Below are positions 39,960 to 52,494 of a stretch of DNA of 64,000 bases, piece by piece (position 1 is the first letter of the stretch; each line of letters opens with the position of its first letter). Location of the stretch: contig NC_135178.1 of the NCBI RefSeq assembly GCF_041146795.1, positions 4,966,844 through 5,030,843 of the forward strand. Reading direction: 5' to 3'. Both the position numbers and the translations under genes were made by a program. The stretch comes from Maylandia zebra. Taxonomy: Eukaryota > Chordata > Actinopteri > Cichliformes > Cichlidae. Under the pieces are notes generated by a model that saw only the letters and a program-made list of their open reading frames with translations, had not been told where the DNA came from and did not search any database.

Positions 39960-41289
39960 GTAATCAATGGAAATGTGCTATATAAATAAATTTGACCTTG
40001 AACTTTTTAGTTGTTTTATGTGTTTTACTGATAGGAATAGATAACCTGGACTTAAACTGGATATGTTTTGTTTTGAAACTGTCAGCTTTGTGTACAATAA
40101 ATTCTTTTCTTCAGTTTTTAATGTCTGCCTTGTTTTTATTGTTGGATTGCATCCAAATTTCCCTTTCAAAACACACAGGTCACATGATCACAACTAAATC
40201 AAACGCTTTGGTGCGCTTCACCCCAGTTTTAACTGATGAAACAGTTTTTCAGATAATTGTCTACATAGAATCACTGTCTGATGGATTAAAAACCTTACAT
40301 CCTCTGTGGGTTTGCTGTGTAGGACGACATGTTGATAGCAGGTTGAAAAGCAAAAGATGCACAACATGGTCTACAGGTACTCCCAAATGGAAGGACCTGC
40401 TATCCATGTATGGATGGGGGCTCATCTCTGTTTATGCACCAAAGAAACCTCAAGAATTGTTTGTCTTTGGAGAGTAGGCACACCTGGTGAAACATGCCCC
40501 TACATCACTGATGCTGTGCTCCTTGAAGCGCACTCCAACCGGGGAAGAACTCAAGACAGGCAATAGAGTCTTGTTCAAATTAAGTTCCTTGTAATGAAAG
40601 GAGCAGTTCAAGACCATTCTATTTTTGCCATTGCGCTGGACCATGTGATGAAGTATTTACCATCTCTCTTTGCTCTTGGGAGGTAACATCCGGTTGCAGT
40701 TTGGCTACAACACCACAGCTTACCAGTTTTTCAATTTCTGCATTGTTTGCAGCACCCATTGCTTAGATGTTTCTCTATACTCTTATAGTTTGGCAATATT
40801 GCCTCTTGGGTTGCTTGGAAAAATGGCATATCCTTTCTCCTCAACAAGGGTTTGGCATACCGGTACAGTATCTAAAGGGCTTTCTGATCCTCCTTGGACA
40901 TTGTTACCTCCTTTTCACTTTTTTATGGTAGAATGTCAACTTGCCACTGTTTTTCAACACGCCTCTGAAGCTCAACAGATAGGGGGCTGCAGGAGGCACA
41001 GTTGCAGCTCTAGCTGTGACTCAAGAGTCTTTGCTGTGTCTTGCAGTGTCCAACCCTTGCAGCTGTCCCCCCTAGTGATTCAAAGTGCACAGGTTCTGCA
41101 GGGTTTATAAGGTGCAGCTGCGAAACTTGGCTGAAGGTTTGTAGGCGTAAATACTCGAGAAGTCTGTAGATTGCTTGAGGAAAGTAGCTGGATATGAATG
41201 TTGAGCTAAATCAAAACGCTAAGTAGTGAAGGCATGAAATATTTGCTAGTTCTCATGGAAAGGTCCTCAGGAGTGCCTGTTAATCCTAG
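39960..41289. other. No gene supported
   Basis: Several frames of 60-160 aa occur on both strands but show no domain. This may be decayed LTR-element sequence continuing from the remnant on its right. Confidence 0.35.
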
Positions 41290-42110
41290 CTGCTAAGCTG
41301 AAGATGAACGTAGCATGGTGCAGTCAGAGCCATCATGCAAGACAGCATAAGTGTCCAGTGTCATGTCTCCATGTTTCAGTAGGACTTTGATCACTTTAAG
41401 CAGAACACAGGAGAGGTCTGAAGGTTTGTCTAGTTGGAGGACTTCGGTGGCAGAGCTCACCAGGAAAGTACCTTCCTTCACACTCTTGATATTGACCTCA
41501 TGTAGGATCCCGAGATGTTTGACTTGATGTATGGTGCACACTTTCTTCAGGTTGCACTGTACTGCTAGATGTGATCTTTCACATCACCAGCAATGTTGGT
41601 TTGTCTTAACCCAGTCTATGATTTGAACCTTATCAAAGGATTTGAATGTTAGTCCTCTGTATTGCAGTATGGACAGTAGGCTTTCAGTGGGCCTTTCTTG
41701 CTCTGAGCAGACGATTTGCAGTTCAGTAGCTCAATAGACTGCTTTGCCAGCAGATTCTCTGTGCCATGGAGTATAGTGGCTGTGCGTGTTACTGGCTTTG
41801 ACTCTTTCAGGTGCTGATTTCTGGATGGTCCTCTCTCTGTCCTTTTGCTATAAACTTACCAAGTATCTAAATGTTTCCATGTTTTCAGCTTCAACCAGTC
41901 ACATGTGTCTCCAAAACTCAAACCTCATTTCAGCTGGCACCTTACGAAGGAGTCATGACACGTGAGAACCGCAAATCAGTTTCACTTAACCATCCAGACC
42001 AAGGGTCTTCAGCATACCAACAAGAGCACAAATCTGCAGCACAAAATTCGCAAAAGTCCCCACATCCCCACGACGGATATCTGGTGCATCCATGACACTT
42101 GCAATCTTTC
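41290..42110 (-). pseudogene. Decayed BEL/Pao-like gag-protease remnant
   Basis: On the minus strand, pieces such as GDVGTFANFVLQICALVGML (about 42080-42020), LLRKVPAELRFEFWRHM (about 41960-41910) and HGDMTLDTYAVLHDGSDCTM (about 41390-41330) resemble DUF1759 Gag and DUF1758 protease of a Pao lineage unlike the intact element. The protease Gly-Ser pair survives, but stops and frameshifts are frequent. No LTRs found. Confidence 0.5.
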
Positions 42111-43173
42111 TGTGAGTTTAACTGGTGGGGCTGGAATAGAAGGAGTTTTACATTCTCTTTTGTGCAGTTATGTATGATGGCTGGTATGCAAGGGAGGAAT
42201 GAGGTTTATACTTGTTTTGTTTTGTTCTTTTGTTTGTTTTGTTTTGTTTTACTCTTTTGCTTCGAGCTCTATCTACATGAGCTGCATGCTAAATGATCTT
42301 TTGTTAAAAGGCTTGGCATAATAAGCATGTGCTTCAGCCAGTACCTTTTTGATTAGCCTCATCTCGTGCATTCTTACTTTGTGGTAGATCTTTATTCTGT
42401 ATTCATTGAGAGATTTGAATGCTAATCAAATAAATACATTTTTAAAAAAAATACTGGAATGATGTTATGATGGGTTTTTGTGCTGCTAAAGAATGGTGCT
42501 GGTCCCAGATGGTTGGTGGGTGCTTGAGTCTGATAATTGGGATGGACACTGGCAGCTAACTGCCCATACAGGCGAGACTTCTAACTCTACTGGATGATAG
42601 GTGGATGGATGAATGCTCACACTGTTGGGCATCACCTCAAATCTCTTGGAACCCTGACGGAGTAGGTACTAAAAAAGTACCAGGTATCAGGTACTATCAC
42701 CTGGCTGGTGGCTGGTGTTTTTAGAGACACGGCTGCAGCCTTTCAGCTTGCAGCCGAACATACACACTACTAACAACAACACTCAAGACCCAATACAGCC
42801 TTTTAATACAGATGATCACTGATGCTACTCAGGTGTGTCCACCTTGCCGCAGCTGCACCACTGACCACACCCCGCCACATAAATATTAATGGAAGTGACT
42901 TGAGCCACATGCCTCTATGTCAAAGTTGCTAATGGTAACATTACGTCCAGCAGTTCATGCAGCAAGTCCTCCGGCAGGCCAGGCAGCAAATCCTCCGGCG
43001 GAGGTGGCAGGTGATTGGTTGCAGTTGGTGAGTGAAGATGCAAAGTGTTAAGGAGAAAATCCTGTATAAGCGGATGAAGGGAACTCAGTAGCCAGGGGAG
43101 ACCGGAAACCAAGCAATACTTCTCCTCAGGATGATCCAGCCACTTTTGGGTCCATTGTTTGGTCGCATTGTTC
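42111..43173. other. No gene supported
   Basis: AT-rich spacer with a G/T-rich run near 42217-42252. At about 42660-43170 there is repeat-like sequence with a proline-rich minus frame (42915-43112) that shows no recognised domain. Confidence 0.35.
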
Positions 43174-43640
43174 TGTCATGATACGGCTGTGTGGCAGGCA
43201 GGATGTAGACCCAAATGCAGGACTCGAACTCAAAGTGTTAACCAAAGGAGGCTGCTTTATTGCACTTGCAAAACACCATGAAAAAACACTTGCAAAAAAC
43301 AAACCAAAACTCGAAACTAAATGCTAACAGAGCTAGGGAACTCGGAAGGAAAAACGCATACACATAGGAGTGGTGAGGGGACGACGCGACACTGATAGAG
43401 AGAAACCCAGGGCTAGGAGCACCGCTGGGAGTAATAAGACATAACATTCAAGGGAAAACAAAACTAGACACGCTGACATGAGACACGGGACCGTCAAAGT
43501 AAAATGAGATGAACACAAGAAACACAAAGGAAGCACAGAGAACACCTAAACACTGGAAAAAACAACAACAAACCTGAAAACTCTAAATATTAATAAACAC
43601 AAAACATGAACATGGAGTCACCAGACTCCAGACCATGACA
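43174..43640 (-). mobile_element. TGTCATG…CATGACA repeat (467 bp)
   Basis: Starts TGTCATGATACGG and ends AGACCATGACA. On the minus strand an AATAAA (about 43255) followed by GAGTCCTGCATTTGGGTC gives an LTR-like 3' end. No TSD was found. Relatives lie at 5229, 24562 and 55366. Confidence 0.55.
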
Positions 43641-43814
43641 CTTTGAGCTCTACTTTCTACTGTCCTCTACAGTCATTTCATCATTGTTCATTAGCACGTC
43701 TTTGAAATTACCAGGTTTTATATCATGACAGACATCACAATTTCGGCATCATTAAACTGTTCTTTGAGACCCTCTTCAATCTGGTGACAGATGCTGTTAT
43801 AACTGATGTCTGAT

Positions 43815-45433
43815 CCCTGGTGTCCAATCTGGTGACTATCGCCCTGTAGCCCTCACCTCAGTAGTGATGAAGTGTTTTGAACGCCTGGTCAGAGACTTCA
43901 TCATTTCTTCACTACCAGACACACTGGACCCACTACAGTTCGCTTACCGTCCAAATCGTTCCACAGACGATGCCATCTCTCATCTCCTCCACACATCACT
44001 CACTCACTTGGACATTAGAAGGGGGAATTATGTTAAAATGCTCTTCATAGACTACAGCTCTGCATTTAACACCATAATTCCCTCCACACTCACCACCAAG
44101 CTGGAGCATCTGGGACTCAGCTCATCTATGTGTCAGTGGATCTCCAACTTCCTAACTGGCAGACCACAGGCAGTAAGGATGGGCGGACATGTCTCAGCCT
44201 CCACCACTCTCAGCACTGGAGCCCCCCAGGGGTGTGTTCTGAGCCCCCTGCTGTACTCTCTGTACACATATGACTGCGTGGCCACTACCAGCTCCACCAC
44301 CATCATCAAGTTTGCTGACGACACCGTCGTGGTGGGCCTGATCTCTGATAACAACGAGACGGCCTACCTGAAGGAGATTAGGAATCTGGAGAACTGGTGC
44401 CAGAGGAACAACCTCCTTCTAAACGTCAGTAAGACAAAGGAGCTGATAGTGGACTTCAGCACTAAGCAGGAGAGGAACTACCAGACCCCCGTCATCAACG
44501 AGTGCCCAGTGGAGAGAGTGGACAGCTTCAAATACCTCGGAGTTCACATCACGCAGGACCTGTCATGGTCCTGTCACATCAACACCGTGGTGAAAAAGGC
44601 CCGACAGCGTCTCTACCACCTCAGACGCTTGAGAGACTTCCAACTGCCCTCCAAGGTGCTCAGGAACTTTTACTCGTGCACCATAGAGAGCATCCTGACG
44701 GGAAACATCTTAACCTGGTTCGGGAACAGCACCATGCAGGACAGACGAGCTCTACAGAGGGTTGTGCGATCAGCTGAGCGCACCATCCGCTCCGAGCTCC
44801 CTGACCTGCACTCAATCTACAGCAGGCGGTGCTGGACCAAGGCCAGGAAGATCGTGAAGGACCTCAGCCATCCCAACAACGGACTGTTCTCTCTGTTGAG
44901 GTCAGGAAAGCGATTCCGCTCCCTGAAGACCAACACAGAGAGACTGAGGAGGAGCTTCTTCCCGCAGGCGATACGGTCTGTCAATCACACCACCACACAG
45001 TACTGACCCACACATATAGTTCTTACACACACTGGACATTCTGGACATTGTTTTCACTTCATCACTTAAATCACTGCTGCTGTTATTGTGTATATATTTA
45101 TTTATACTTCTTGTGTATTTTGTTCATACATTCTTATATAGTTCTATATTGTGTATTTTGTTGTACAGTTATTTTATTTTCAATTTAATTTATATATTTT
45201 ATCTTATTCTTTCCCAGTGTGTTGTACAGTTATTTCATTTTTAACCTTAATTTATATTTTATTCCTTCCTAGTTAAATTTACCCTTTTTAATTTTTCATA
45301 TTTATTTCCTATCTTATTCATAGCCTTTTCCTTTTTTGTTTTCTTTAGGTCACGAGCAGTTGTCAAAGCATTTCACTACATATCGTACTGTGTATGACTG
45401 TGTACGTGACAAATAAAAATTTGAATTTGAATT
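43815..45433 (+). mobile_element. 5'-truncated LINE with an open reverse transcriptase frame
   Basis: Coding similarity starts at [20 protein letters not shown]. The frame from the Met at 43864 is open for 380 codons. It holds the fingers and palm ([47 protein letters not shown]), the catalytic [25 protein letters not shown] and a C-terminus ending in [17 protein letters not shown] (stop at 45004). A 3' UTR follows, ending AATAAAAATTTGAATTTGAA at about 45433, a short tail repeat. The endonuclease is missing, so this copy is dead on arrival although its remaining frame is clean. Group: CR1/L2/Rex1-like. Confidence 0.85.
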
Positions 45434-45483
45434 TGGTCCATGTGAATCTGAAGAAGAAACCCTCAGTGCATCATGGGAATCCC

Positions 45484-46005
45484 TTAGCAGCCTACACCTA
45501 TTGCAGCATAACTAAGGGAGGATTCAGGGTCACCTGATCCAGCTCTAACTATATGCTTCAGAAAGGAAAGTTTTAAGACTAATCTTAAAATAGAGATAGT
45601 GTCTGTCTCCCAAATCCAAACTGGAAGCTGGTTCCATGGAAGAGGGGCCTGAAAACTGAAGAACTCTCCCTCCCATTCTACTTTTAAATACTCTAGGAAC
45701 AAAAAGTAAGCTTGCAATGCGAGAGGGAAGTGTTCTAATGGGGTGATTCGGTACTATAAGGTCATTAAGATAAGATGGGGCCTTATTATTTAAGACCTTG
45801 TATGCAAAAAGCAGGATTTTGAATTCAATTCTGGATTTAACAGGGAGTCAATGGAGGGAAGCCAATATCGGAGAAATTTGCTCTCTCTTTCTAGTCCCTG
45901 CCAGTACTCTTGCTGCAGCATTTTGGATTAACTGAAGGCTTGTCAGGGAGTTTTAGGACATCCTGATAATAATGAATTACAGTCGTCCAGCCTAGAAGTA
46001 ATAAA
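45484..46005 (-). pseudogene. L2-like LINE 3' fragment
   Basis: The minus strand reads EGEFFSFQAPLPWNQLPVWI and a tail with LSYAAIGVGC. It corresponds to the C-terminal block at 4500-4595. Truncated at its 5' side near 46005. Confidence 0.7.
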
Positions 46006-46480
46006 TGCATGAACTATGTAACCCACCTAAAATTGCATCATGAAATTAACTGCAGTTCCCAAAGAATGTCAGTAGGTGGCACTCTGAGATTGTGTAGTGC
46101 TTGTGAACTTGAATCGTTATCGCGAAGGAGAACAACGTTAAGGCTACAAATGCTGGTCGGAGCAACTCACCAGGAATTTTTCCCTATTTCTTGTAAAAAA
46201 AAATGGATTTTACTCTTCCGCTTGTTGGGAAATGCGGACATTTTTGGTTGATGCCGATGTACCTCTTTTATGATCCCTGTTCATTTCCGGTGAGTTGACT
46301 CACTACGTTAGCATAGCAAGCTAATCGTTAGTTAAGTGTAGTGTAAATTCTATGTGTTTTTTAAGTGCTGTATTATCTTTGATACTCTAAGCCAATCGGA
46401 GATGTTTTTTTCTGAAAGCTAGGAAGTAAGTTTTATTTCCTGTAAGGAGATGATAATCAATCAATGATAATCAATGATAT
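46006..46480. other. No gene seen
   Basis: No coding or complete repeat recognised. Confidence 0.4.
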
Positions 46481-47496
46481 AAGTGACCATTTACCAGTCT
46501 TTGCATCTTATAATTGCCATTATAAAATTAACAGAAATGAACACAAGATTATTTACAAAAGAATTCGAACAGAGAAGACATTTAACTGTCTTAAAAATTA
46601 ACTTTTAAAGCAAGAAACTTCTTCATGTTCATGTTTATGAACACGAAGAAGTTAATAAACCTTATGAAGCATTTTTAAGAACACATTAAACACACATTAG
46701 TAACACATTACTTGGTAAAAACTGCCAGGTGATTGAAGTCAACAGGAAACACAACTATGCAGGAAGACCATGGATGACTAAAGGACTGCAAAATGCCAGG
46801 AAAAAAAGAACACCCTATATCTTATATATATATATATATATATAATATTTTATTAAAAGGTTAGAACACAATAAAGAAAACACAAAAGGTATATGGAATG
46901 TCATAAACAGTACAATCAAAAATGAATCAAGGAACAATGATTACCCTGGGTACTTTATAGAAGGGACAAAAAGCATTAACAAAATGAAAGAGAAAGCAAA
47001 TGGTTTTAATGAATTCTTCTTAAATATGGGGCCAAAACTGGCAGAGGAAATAAAGGCCGATGGAATAGAAAGGAACACTGGTGAAAATATTGAAAGGAAT
47101 AGAAGCTCAGTGTTTCTAAGAGCAGTGGAAGAGAATGAAATATATGACATCGTTAGAGGACTTAAGAACAAAACCAGTACAGATTGGAATGACATTGATG
47201 TTGTAACAGTAAGAGAGTTGCTGATTATTTATGGTATTGGAAAACCGTTAAAATACGTTTTCAACTTGTCTTTTCAAAAAGGTTTTTTTCCTGAAAAAAT
47301 GAAAGTTGTTCAAGTTATTCCAATTTACAAAACAGGTAAAAAGCATCACTTTGCAATTTATAGACCAGTGACTATTTATAAAAAGTTTATAAAAATTTAT
47401 AAAAAGATTTGACAGTTTTGTGGACAAATGTGAATTGCCTACATAATAAGAAGTACACACTTGGAGTTTTTTTAAATTAAAAAAACTGTTCAATAC

Positions 47497-48412
47497 CAGG
47501 GCTGCCACGATTAGTCGACTAGTCACGATTACATCGACTATCAAAATCGTCGAAGACTAATTTAATAGTCGACGCGTCGTTTGAAGCTTTGTAAGATCCC
47601 AAAAGACACAGGAATAAGTAGTAGGATTTAAGAGTGTAATAACGGACTGAAACAGAAGATTCCAAAAATGGCAGCAGCTAGTTAGTTTTAATATTACTCT
47701 TATTATTCTTTCTGGGTCACAAAATAAATGTTTAACATATTTCAGGAGAGAATGTAGCTGTGTAAACTTCAAATATGTGCTCAGTTTATCAAGACACCAC
47801 ATATTTTCAAAAGCGCCCCGACATTTTCGGAGACGTCTGTTACCCACTAGCTCGATAGCTAGCCGGGGTTCAAGGCTCGCTAGAGCCGGTGAGAACACCA
47901 GACTCCTGGCAAACCATTTTCAAACCCACCGCCGTCTTTCGCTACTCAGGTTAAACATGATATCCAAGTCACTTAGATAACTTAAAAATGTTATTGTTTG
48001 GCTTTTTTCAGTATTTTATTTGTTCCTGAGTAAATCAGTTTGTCTGAGATTAAAGTTATAGTTTTTACACAGCTGAATAAACATCAAGCAGACAGCTGAT
48101 CATCAGAAGTGTGAGATGCTTGAGAATTTACTCCGGTGTCCTGTTATATTTTAGATAGCAAGGAGCAGACGGCTGAGTTTATTAAACTTCACCGAAACAA
48201 TCTGCAAATTTAATTAAAATTTAATAAACTATCATCTTGTCTTTATTTTTTAGTTAGCACATACACTTAAAGCTGTAAGCTAATGATAGTTATATTAGAG
48301 CAGATGCATGCTGGTGCAGTAAGCTCTGTGTTGCATGATCTGATTAGTGGACTAATCGCAAAAATAATCGGTGACTAGTCGACTATCAAAATAAACGTTT
48401 GTGGCAGCCCTA
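47497..48412. mobile_element. hAT-type element (916 bp) in the LINE
   Basis: Ends CAGGGCTGCCACGATTAGTC and GTGGCAGCCCTA; GTCGACTAGTC-type subterminal repeats at both ends. Flanking 8-mers TTCAATAC (47489-47496) and TTCGATAC (48413-48420) differ at one base. Confidence 0.88.
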
Positions 48413-48595
48413 TTCGATACTGTCAATCATGAAATTCTAATAAAAAAAATGGAAAGTATGGGTTTAGGGGAGTGGTTTTGGAGTGATAAAAAGCTATGTA
48501 GTGAATATGCAACAATATGCACAAATAAATGAGTAGGAATCTAAATTGATGGATGTTGCTTGTGACATACCTCAAAGATCAGTATTAGGTCCAAA

Positions 48596-49058
48596 AGAAT
48601 TCATGGATTCTTTATTGTCATTCACATCACATGTTTACATGAGGTGTAACGAAAATTATGTGCACGTGGTCCCGGAGCGAAAGAAACAGAGTAACGAAGA
48701 AACTGAATAAAAAGAAAACAGAATAACAAGTAATAAGTATTTCAAATAAATTAAGTGCAGCAACCTGAGTATTATAAATGCAAGTATTAAAATAATACAA
48801 ATAAAATAAATAGAGTGCAACAACCTGAGTACCAGTATGGAGTATAGATATAGAAATGTAGATATAAATACTTTAGCAGCAAATGGCATGATGTCTAGCA
48901 TTGATAAAGTGACGATGTCAGTAGTGATTAGGTGCTACAATAACAGTTCTTGTCCATTATTGACTGAGAAGTCTCACAGTTTCTGGAATGAAGCTGTTTC
49001 TCTGTCTGGTGGTTTTGCATTTAATGCTCCTGAGCCTCCTGCCTGGGGGGCAGAAGGT
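48596..49058 (-). mobile_element. Retroposed LINE 3' fragment inside the LINE
   Basis: Interrupts the reverse transcriptase between GPK and LFIMY. Begins GGATTCTTTATTGTCATTCA, whose reverse complement ends in an AATAAAG-type tail of a non-LTR element. No frame survives. Confidence 0.6.
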
Positions 49059-49854
49059 TTATTATGTATAAAAATTATATTTGCCAAGTATCGAAGATTC
49101 TAAAGTTTGTAATATTTGCAGATGACACAAATATATTTTGTTCAGGTGTGGAATTGCCACAGGTTTTGGAGGTGATCACACAGGGATTAAAGATATTAAA
49201 GAAGTGGTTTGATATAAATAAATTATCATTAAATCTAGATAAAAGCAAATTTATGTTATTTGGAAACCATAAGAAAAATATCGAAGTAGAAATATGTGTT
49301 GACAATGTATATTTAGAAAGAGTAAATGAAATAAAATTTCTTGGTGTGATCATTGACCACCATCATTGTTAGGGGGAAATTGGAAAGGAGGCATTGCCGT
49401 TCTGGGGAAAACAAAGCAAATCTTGGATCAGAAAGCACTTCACATATTATACTGTGCTTCACTACTACCATATATGAGCTATTGTGTAGAGGTCTGGGGA
49501 AACACATGCAGAAGTAATACACAAACAATAACTATAATGCAGAAAAGGGCCATTAGAATAATAAATAATGCAGGGTACAGGGAACATACAAATGCACTCT
49601 TTATCAAAATGCATGAAATTCCAAGACTTGGTGAAGTTTGAAACAACGCAAATAATATATAAAGCAAGAAATAAAATGCTTCCAAAAGACATCTGTAAAT
49701 TGTTTATAGAAAGAGAAGGGGGGTATAACTTAAGAGGAAAATGGAATTTAAAAATACAAAGTCCTAGAACGACAAAGTATGTCTATCTCAATAGCGGGAG
49801 TTAAATTACGGAACAGTCAGAACAGAACAAATAAAAGAAAGTAACAACATAAAC

Positions 49855-51071
49855 TAGGGCTGGGCGATATGGCCTAAAATTCATATCGCGATATAATTTG
49901 AAGCATGTGCAGTAACGATATATATCGCGATATATTCTTTTCTTCTGTATAACGTATTTTCCGCACTATAAGGCACTTAAAATCCTTTAATTTTCTCAAA
50001 AATCGAGAGTGTGCCTTATGTATGAATTCTGGTTGTGCTTACGGACCTCGAACCGATTTTGGCGTGCAGAAATCTGTTAAAAAATGTTTTAGTACAACTT
50101 TGTTAAGCCGCACTGCTTGATGGATTGTCAGAGCATTACAGCTGCCGTAGTGAGGAGCCTCGCGGAGTAATCTGGGTCCAAAACTCCGTCTGCTTCAGGT
50201 CCCAAAGTCAAAGGAACACTGAGAGTTAAAAACGGTCTAAATTCTTTCATCTTTAATAAAATTATCAGCGTTGCTGCTTTATCAGGTGTAACAATTAAGT
50301 TTAACATCCATGCGTCCATGAAAACAGAAGTTATTACATTTAACGGAGTTAGAAGTTAACAGGAAGTTAGCTCGCTAGTTTACACCTAAACATGACATAC
50401 CATGTTCTGACTGAGAGATTTTTGAAACTAATTCAAACGTACAGCTCTGCTACCACTTCCAACATAAATGAAAACAGGAAACTAAACAGCAGTGGCGTTT
50501 GTAGGGTTACTGAAGTTGGACTACCTGGTATATAATGTTGTGCTACGTGATTGCTAGCGACACAGCTATTTAAGCATAACATTAGCACAGTGAAGGATGA
50601 AGGATGAACGCCAACTTTTTTTTATCACTCATTAAAACTTAACGTGAGGGATTCTGGTGGTCAGGGACAAATGCAATCGCATAGCAGGATGCTATACACG
50701 GGCCAAACTTCAGTCAGGAGAACAACTAAGATTATTCATCCACAATACGAGGTTAGTTATTAATATACTGCAACAACATGAGAATAGAACAGCTGCGAGA
50801 GAATTCAACATTAATGAATCAATGTTACGGAAGTGGAGGAAGCGCAGTTTTTGGCTTTCCCCATATTTCAAAAGTGCTTCATCTCTTTGCTATGACTGTC
50901 GCCCAGCATAATTTGCAGATGATAATGGTTGTAGCCGCTGCGATGCTTTCAACCAAAACAGGTGCAGTTTGATGACATCATCAACATGCGCCATCGCGAT
51001 AGAGTGATATAGTCAAAATCTCTATCGTTGGCCAAAATTATATCGTTTATCGTTTATATCACCCACCCCTA
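49855..51071 (+). mobile_element. hAT-type element (1217 bp) with a helix-turn-helix-like peptide remnant
   Basis: Ends TAGGGCTGGGCGATAT and TATCACCCACCCCTA; ATATCGCGATATA subterminal repeats. Perfect 8-bp duplication ACATAAAC (49847-49854, 51072-51079). A frame at 50657-50911 reads ENRTAAREFNINESMLRKWR, like the helix-turn-helix of CENP-B/Pogo-type proteins rather than a hAT transposase. A truncated relative is at 4920-6270. Confidence 0.88.
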
Positions 51072-51470
51072 ACATAAACCAGTTTAAAATAAAATATAAA
51101 AAACAAATCTTAAACAAATATAAGAATGAAGAAAACGGGGTAAACCCAGGACCGTAATTGAAGTGATGTTTTGGTTTGTTTGTTTCATTATTTGTGAATC
51201 TAATTTACGTATTCTGTCTTTATTTATATGAAAGAAATGATATTGTCATTTTTTTGTTTGTTTTGCTGTTGTTTCATTTGTTTGTTTGTTTAATTTAAGA
51301 CTAAAAGAAAATTAAATGAATGAGATGTAAAATTTGAGGGGGTAGGGGCAAATAAGTGTATACTTCTGCCTACTCCTTTTCAAACAAAAGAATTGAATGA
51401 TATTATGTAATGATGGTGAATGTACATGTTTGAAATAAAAATGAACTGAAGTGAAATAAATATGACCAGT

Positions 51471-52130
51471 CTTTGAATAAATAGTACTGCGACCACGTTT
51501 TGTACTTCTCTCGTGCATCGATGAGGTGCATTCTCACAATTCAGTAAGCGCTGGATTATTGTTACTGCTGTTCACAAAAGAGGAGATGTGAGTTAATTTT
51601 GTGTGATAAGTGCCTATGGAAACCGTTTTAAGGTTCTTTAATTCTGTTATTATCGATTGCATTAAGTTGTCATTTACGAAAATGAGAGGTGTATGGTCAC
51701 TAGTGTTGATTAAGTTGTTTTATAATATTAATGCAAAATGTGTTCACTGCCCTGTGCAGGTTGGTCTTTTTGTTGGAGTGTGAAATTGTGCGAGTGAGAC
51801 CAGTAAATTCACCTGCAGCGAGCCAGGATTCAGGATCCCAGCTGCGATGGAGGAAGGTTTGCAGACTTAGAAGTGACAGACGCGTTACTTCCTGACAGAT
51901 AAGCTTATGAGATCTCAAAACAATACACTGCCTGGGTAGTACTACTAACATTAACACTATCCACACACACTTCACACACCTGAACAGAAAAGACTGAAAA
52001 GAACTCTGAACTGAGTACACAGGCTGACAAACATGGACTATTGGAATTTTCTCATTGTGAATTGTTGAATGACTATTTATGGTTTTGTTTAAATAAATGT
52101 TAACTGTTCTTTTAGCTGTGTGTCACGTGC
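51471..52130. other. No gene supported
   Basis: No recognised domain or complete repeat. An AATAAATG near 52092 hints at a retroelement end, but no mate or TSD was found. Confidence 0.35.
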
Positions 52131-52133
52131 TCC

Positions 52134-52372
52134 TTAGTCGATTTCTAGAGAACATAAACCCAAGATCCTAACTTCCTCTACGTTCTGTAGTGGTAAAGTA
52201 TCATGTGTTACAACTAGGTTTTTAGCGTCACGTTGAGACAGGATATTCCTCATTTCAGAGATATTGCACAAATGGAAGAAAGCAGTCCTACATATTTGTT
52301 TAATATGTGCATTGAAGGACATATCCTGGTCAAAAATTACTCCAAAATTACTTTCCTGCAACCAGGAAAGAA
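52134..52372 (-). pseudogene. L2-like LINE fragment
   Basis: The minus strand reads NFGVIFDQDMSFNAHIKQIC and TAFFHLCNISEMRNILSQRD, the thumb-like block of L2-type reverse transcriptases, also seen at 4280-4320. Confidence 0.75.
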
Positions 52373-52494
52373 ATTACTAGCCAGGGAGACGTGGCTAGTC
52401 GTTGCTCCATTATTTATTCCAATTCAAGCTCATGCAGTCTTTTGTTACTTTATAGTAGTACAACTGTGTATTTACTTTTTCCAAAAATAGCTCA

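Larger units (their letters stand above)
46481..51470 (+). pseudogene. One LINE copy interrupted by three insertions
   Basis: Pieces occur in order on the + strand. First is the end of the endonuclease (SDHLPVF-like, 46481). Then comes a linker and fingers (MKEKANGFNEFFLNMGPKLA, 46984-47410). Next is LFNT, interrupted at 47496 and resuming TVNHEILIKKMESMGLGEWF, then SVLGPK, interrupted near 48595 and resuming LFIMYKN… KFVIFADDTNIFCSG. The C-terminal half follows (LPYMSYCVEVWGNTCRSNTQ, 49366-49800). After the hAT at 49855-51071 comes a short C-terminal stretch (NQFKIKYKKQILNKYK) and a 3' UTR. A (TA)n run lies at 46820-46846. Many frameshifts; clade uncertain. Confidence 0.8.

Noticed and set aside
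51690..52135. Possible solo LTR ending near the AATAAATG at 52092
   Set aside because: No matching TG/CA ends or duplication could be found.
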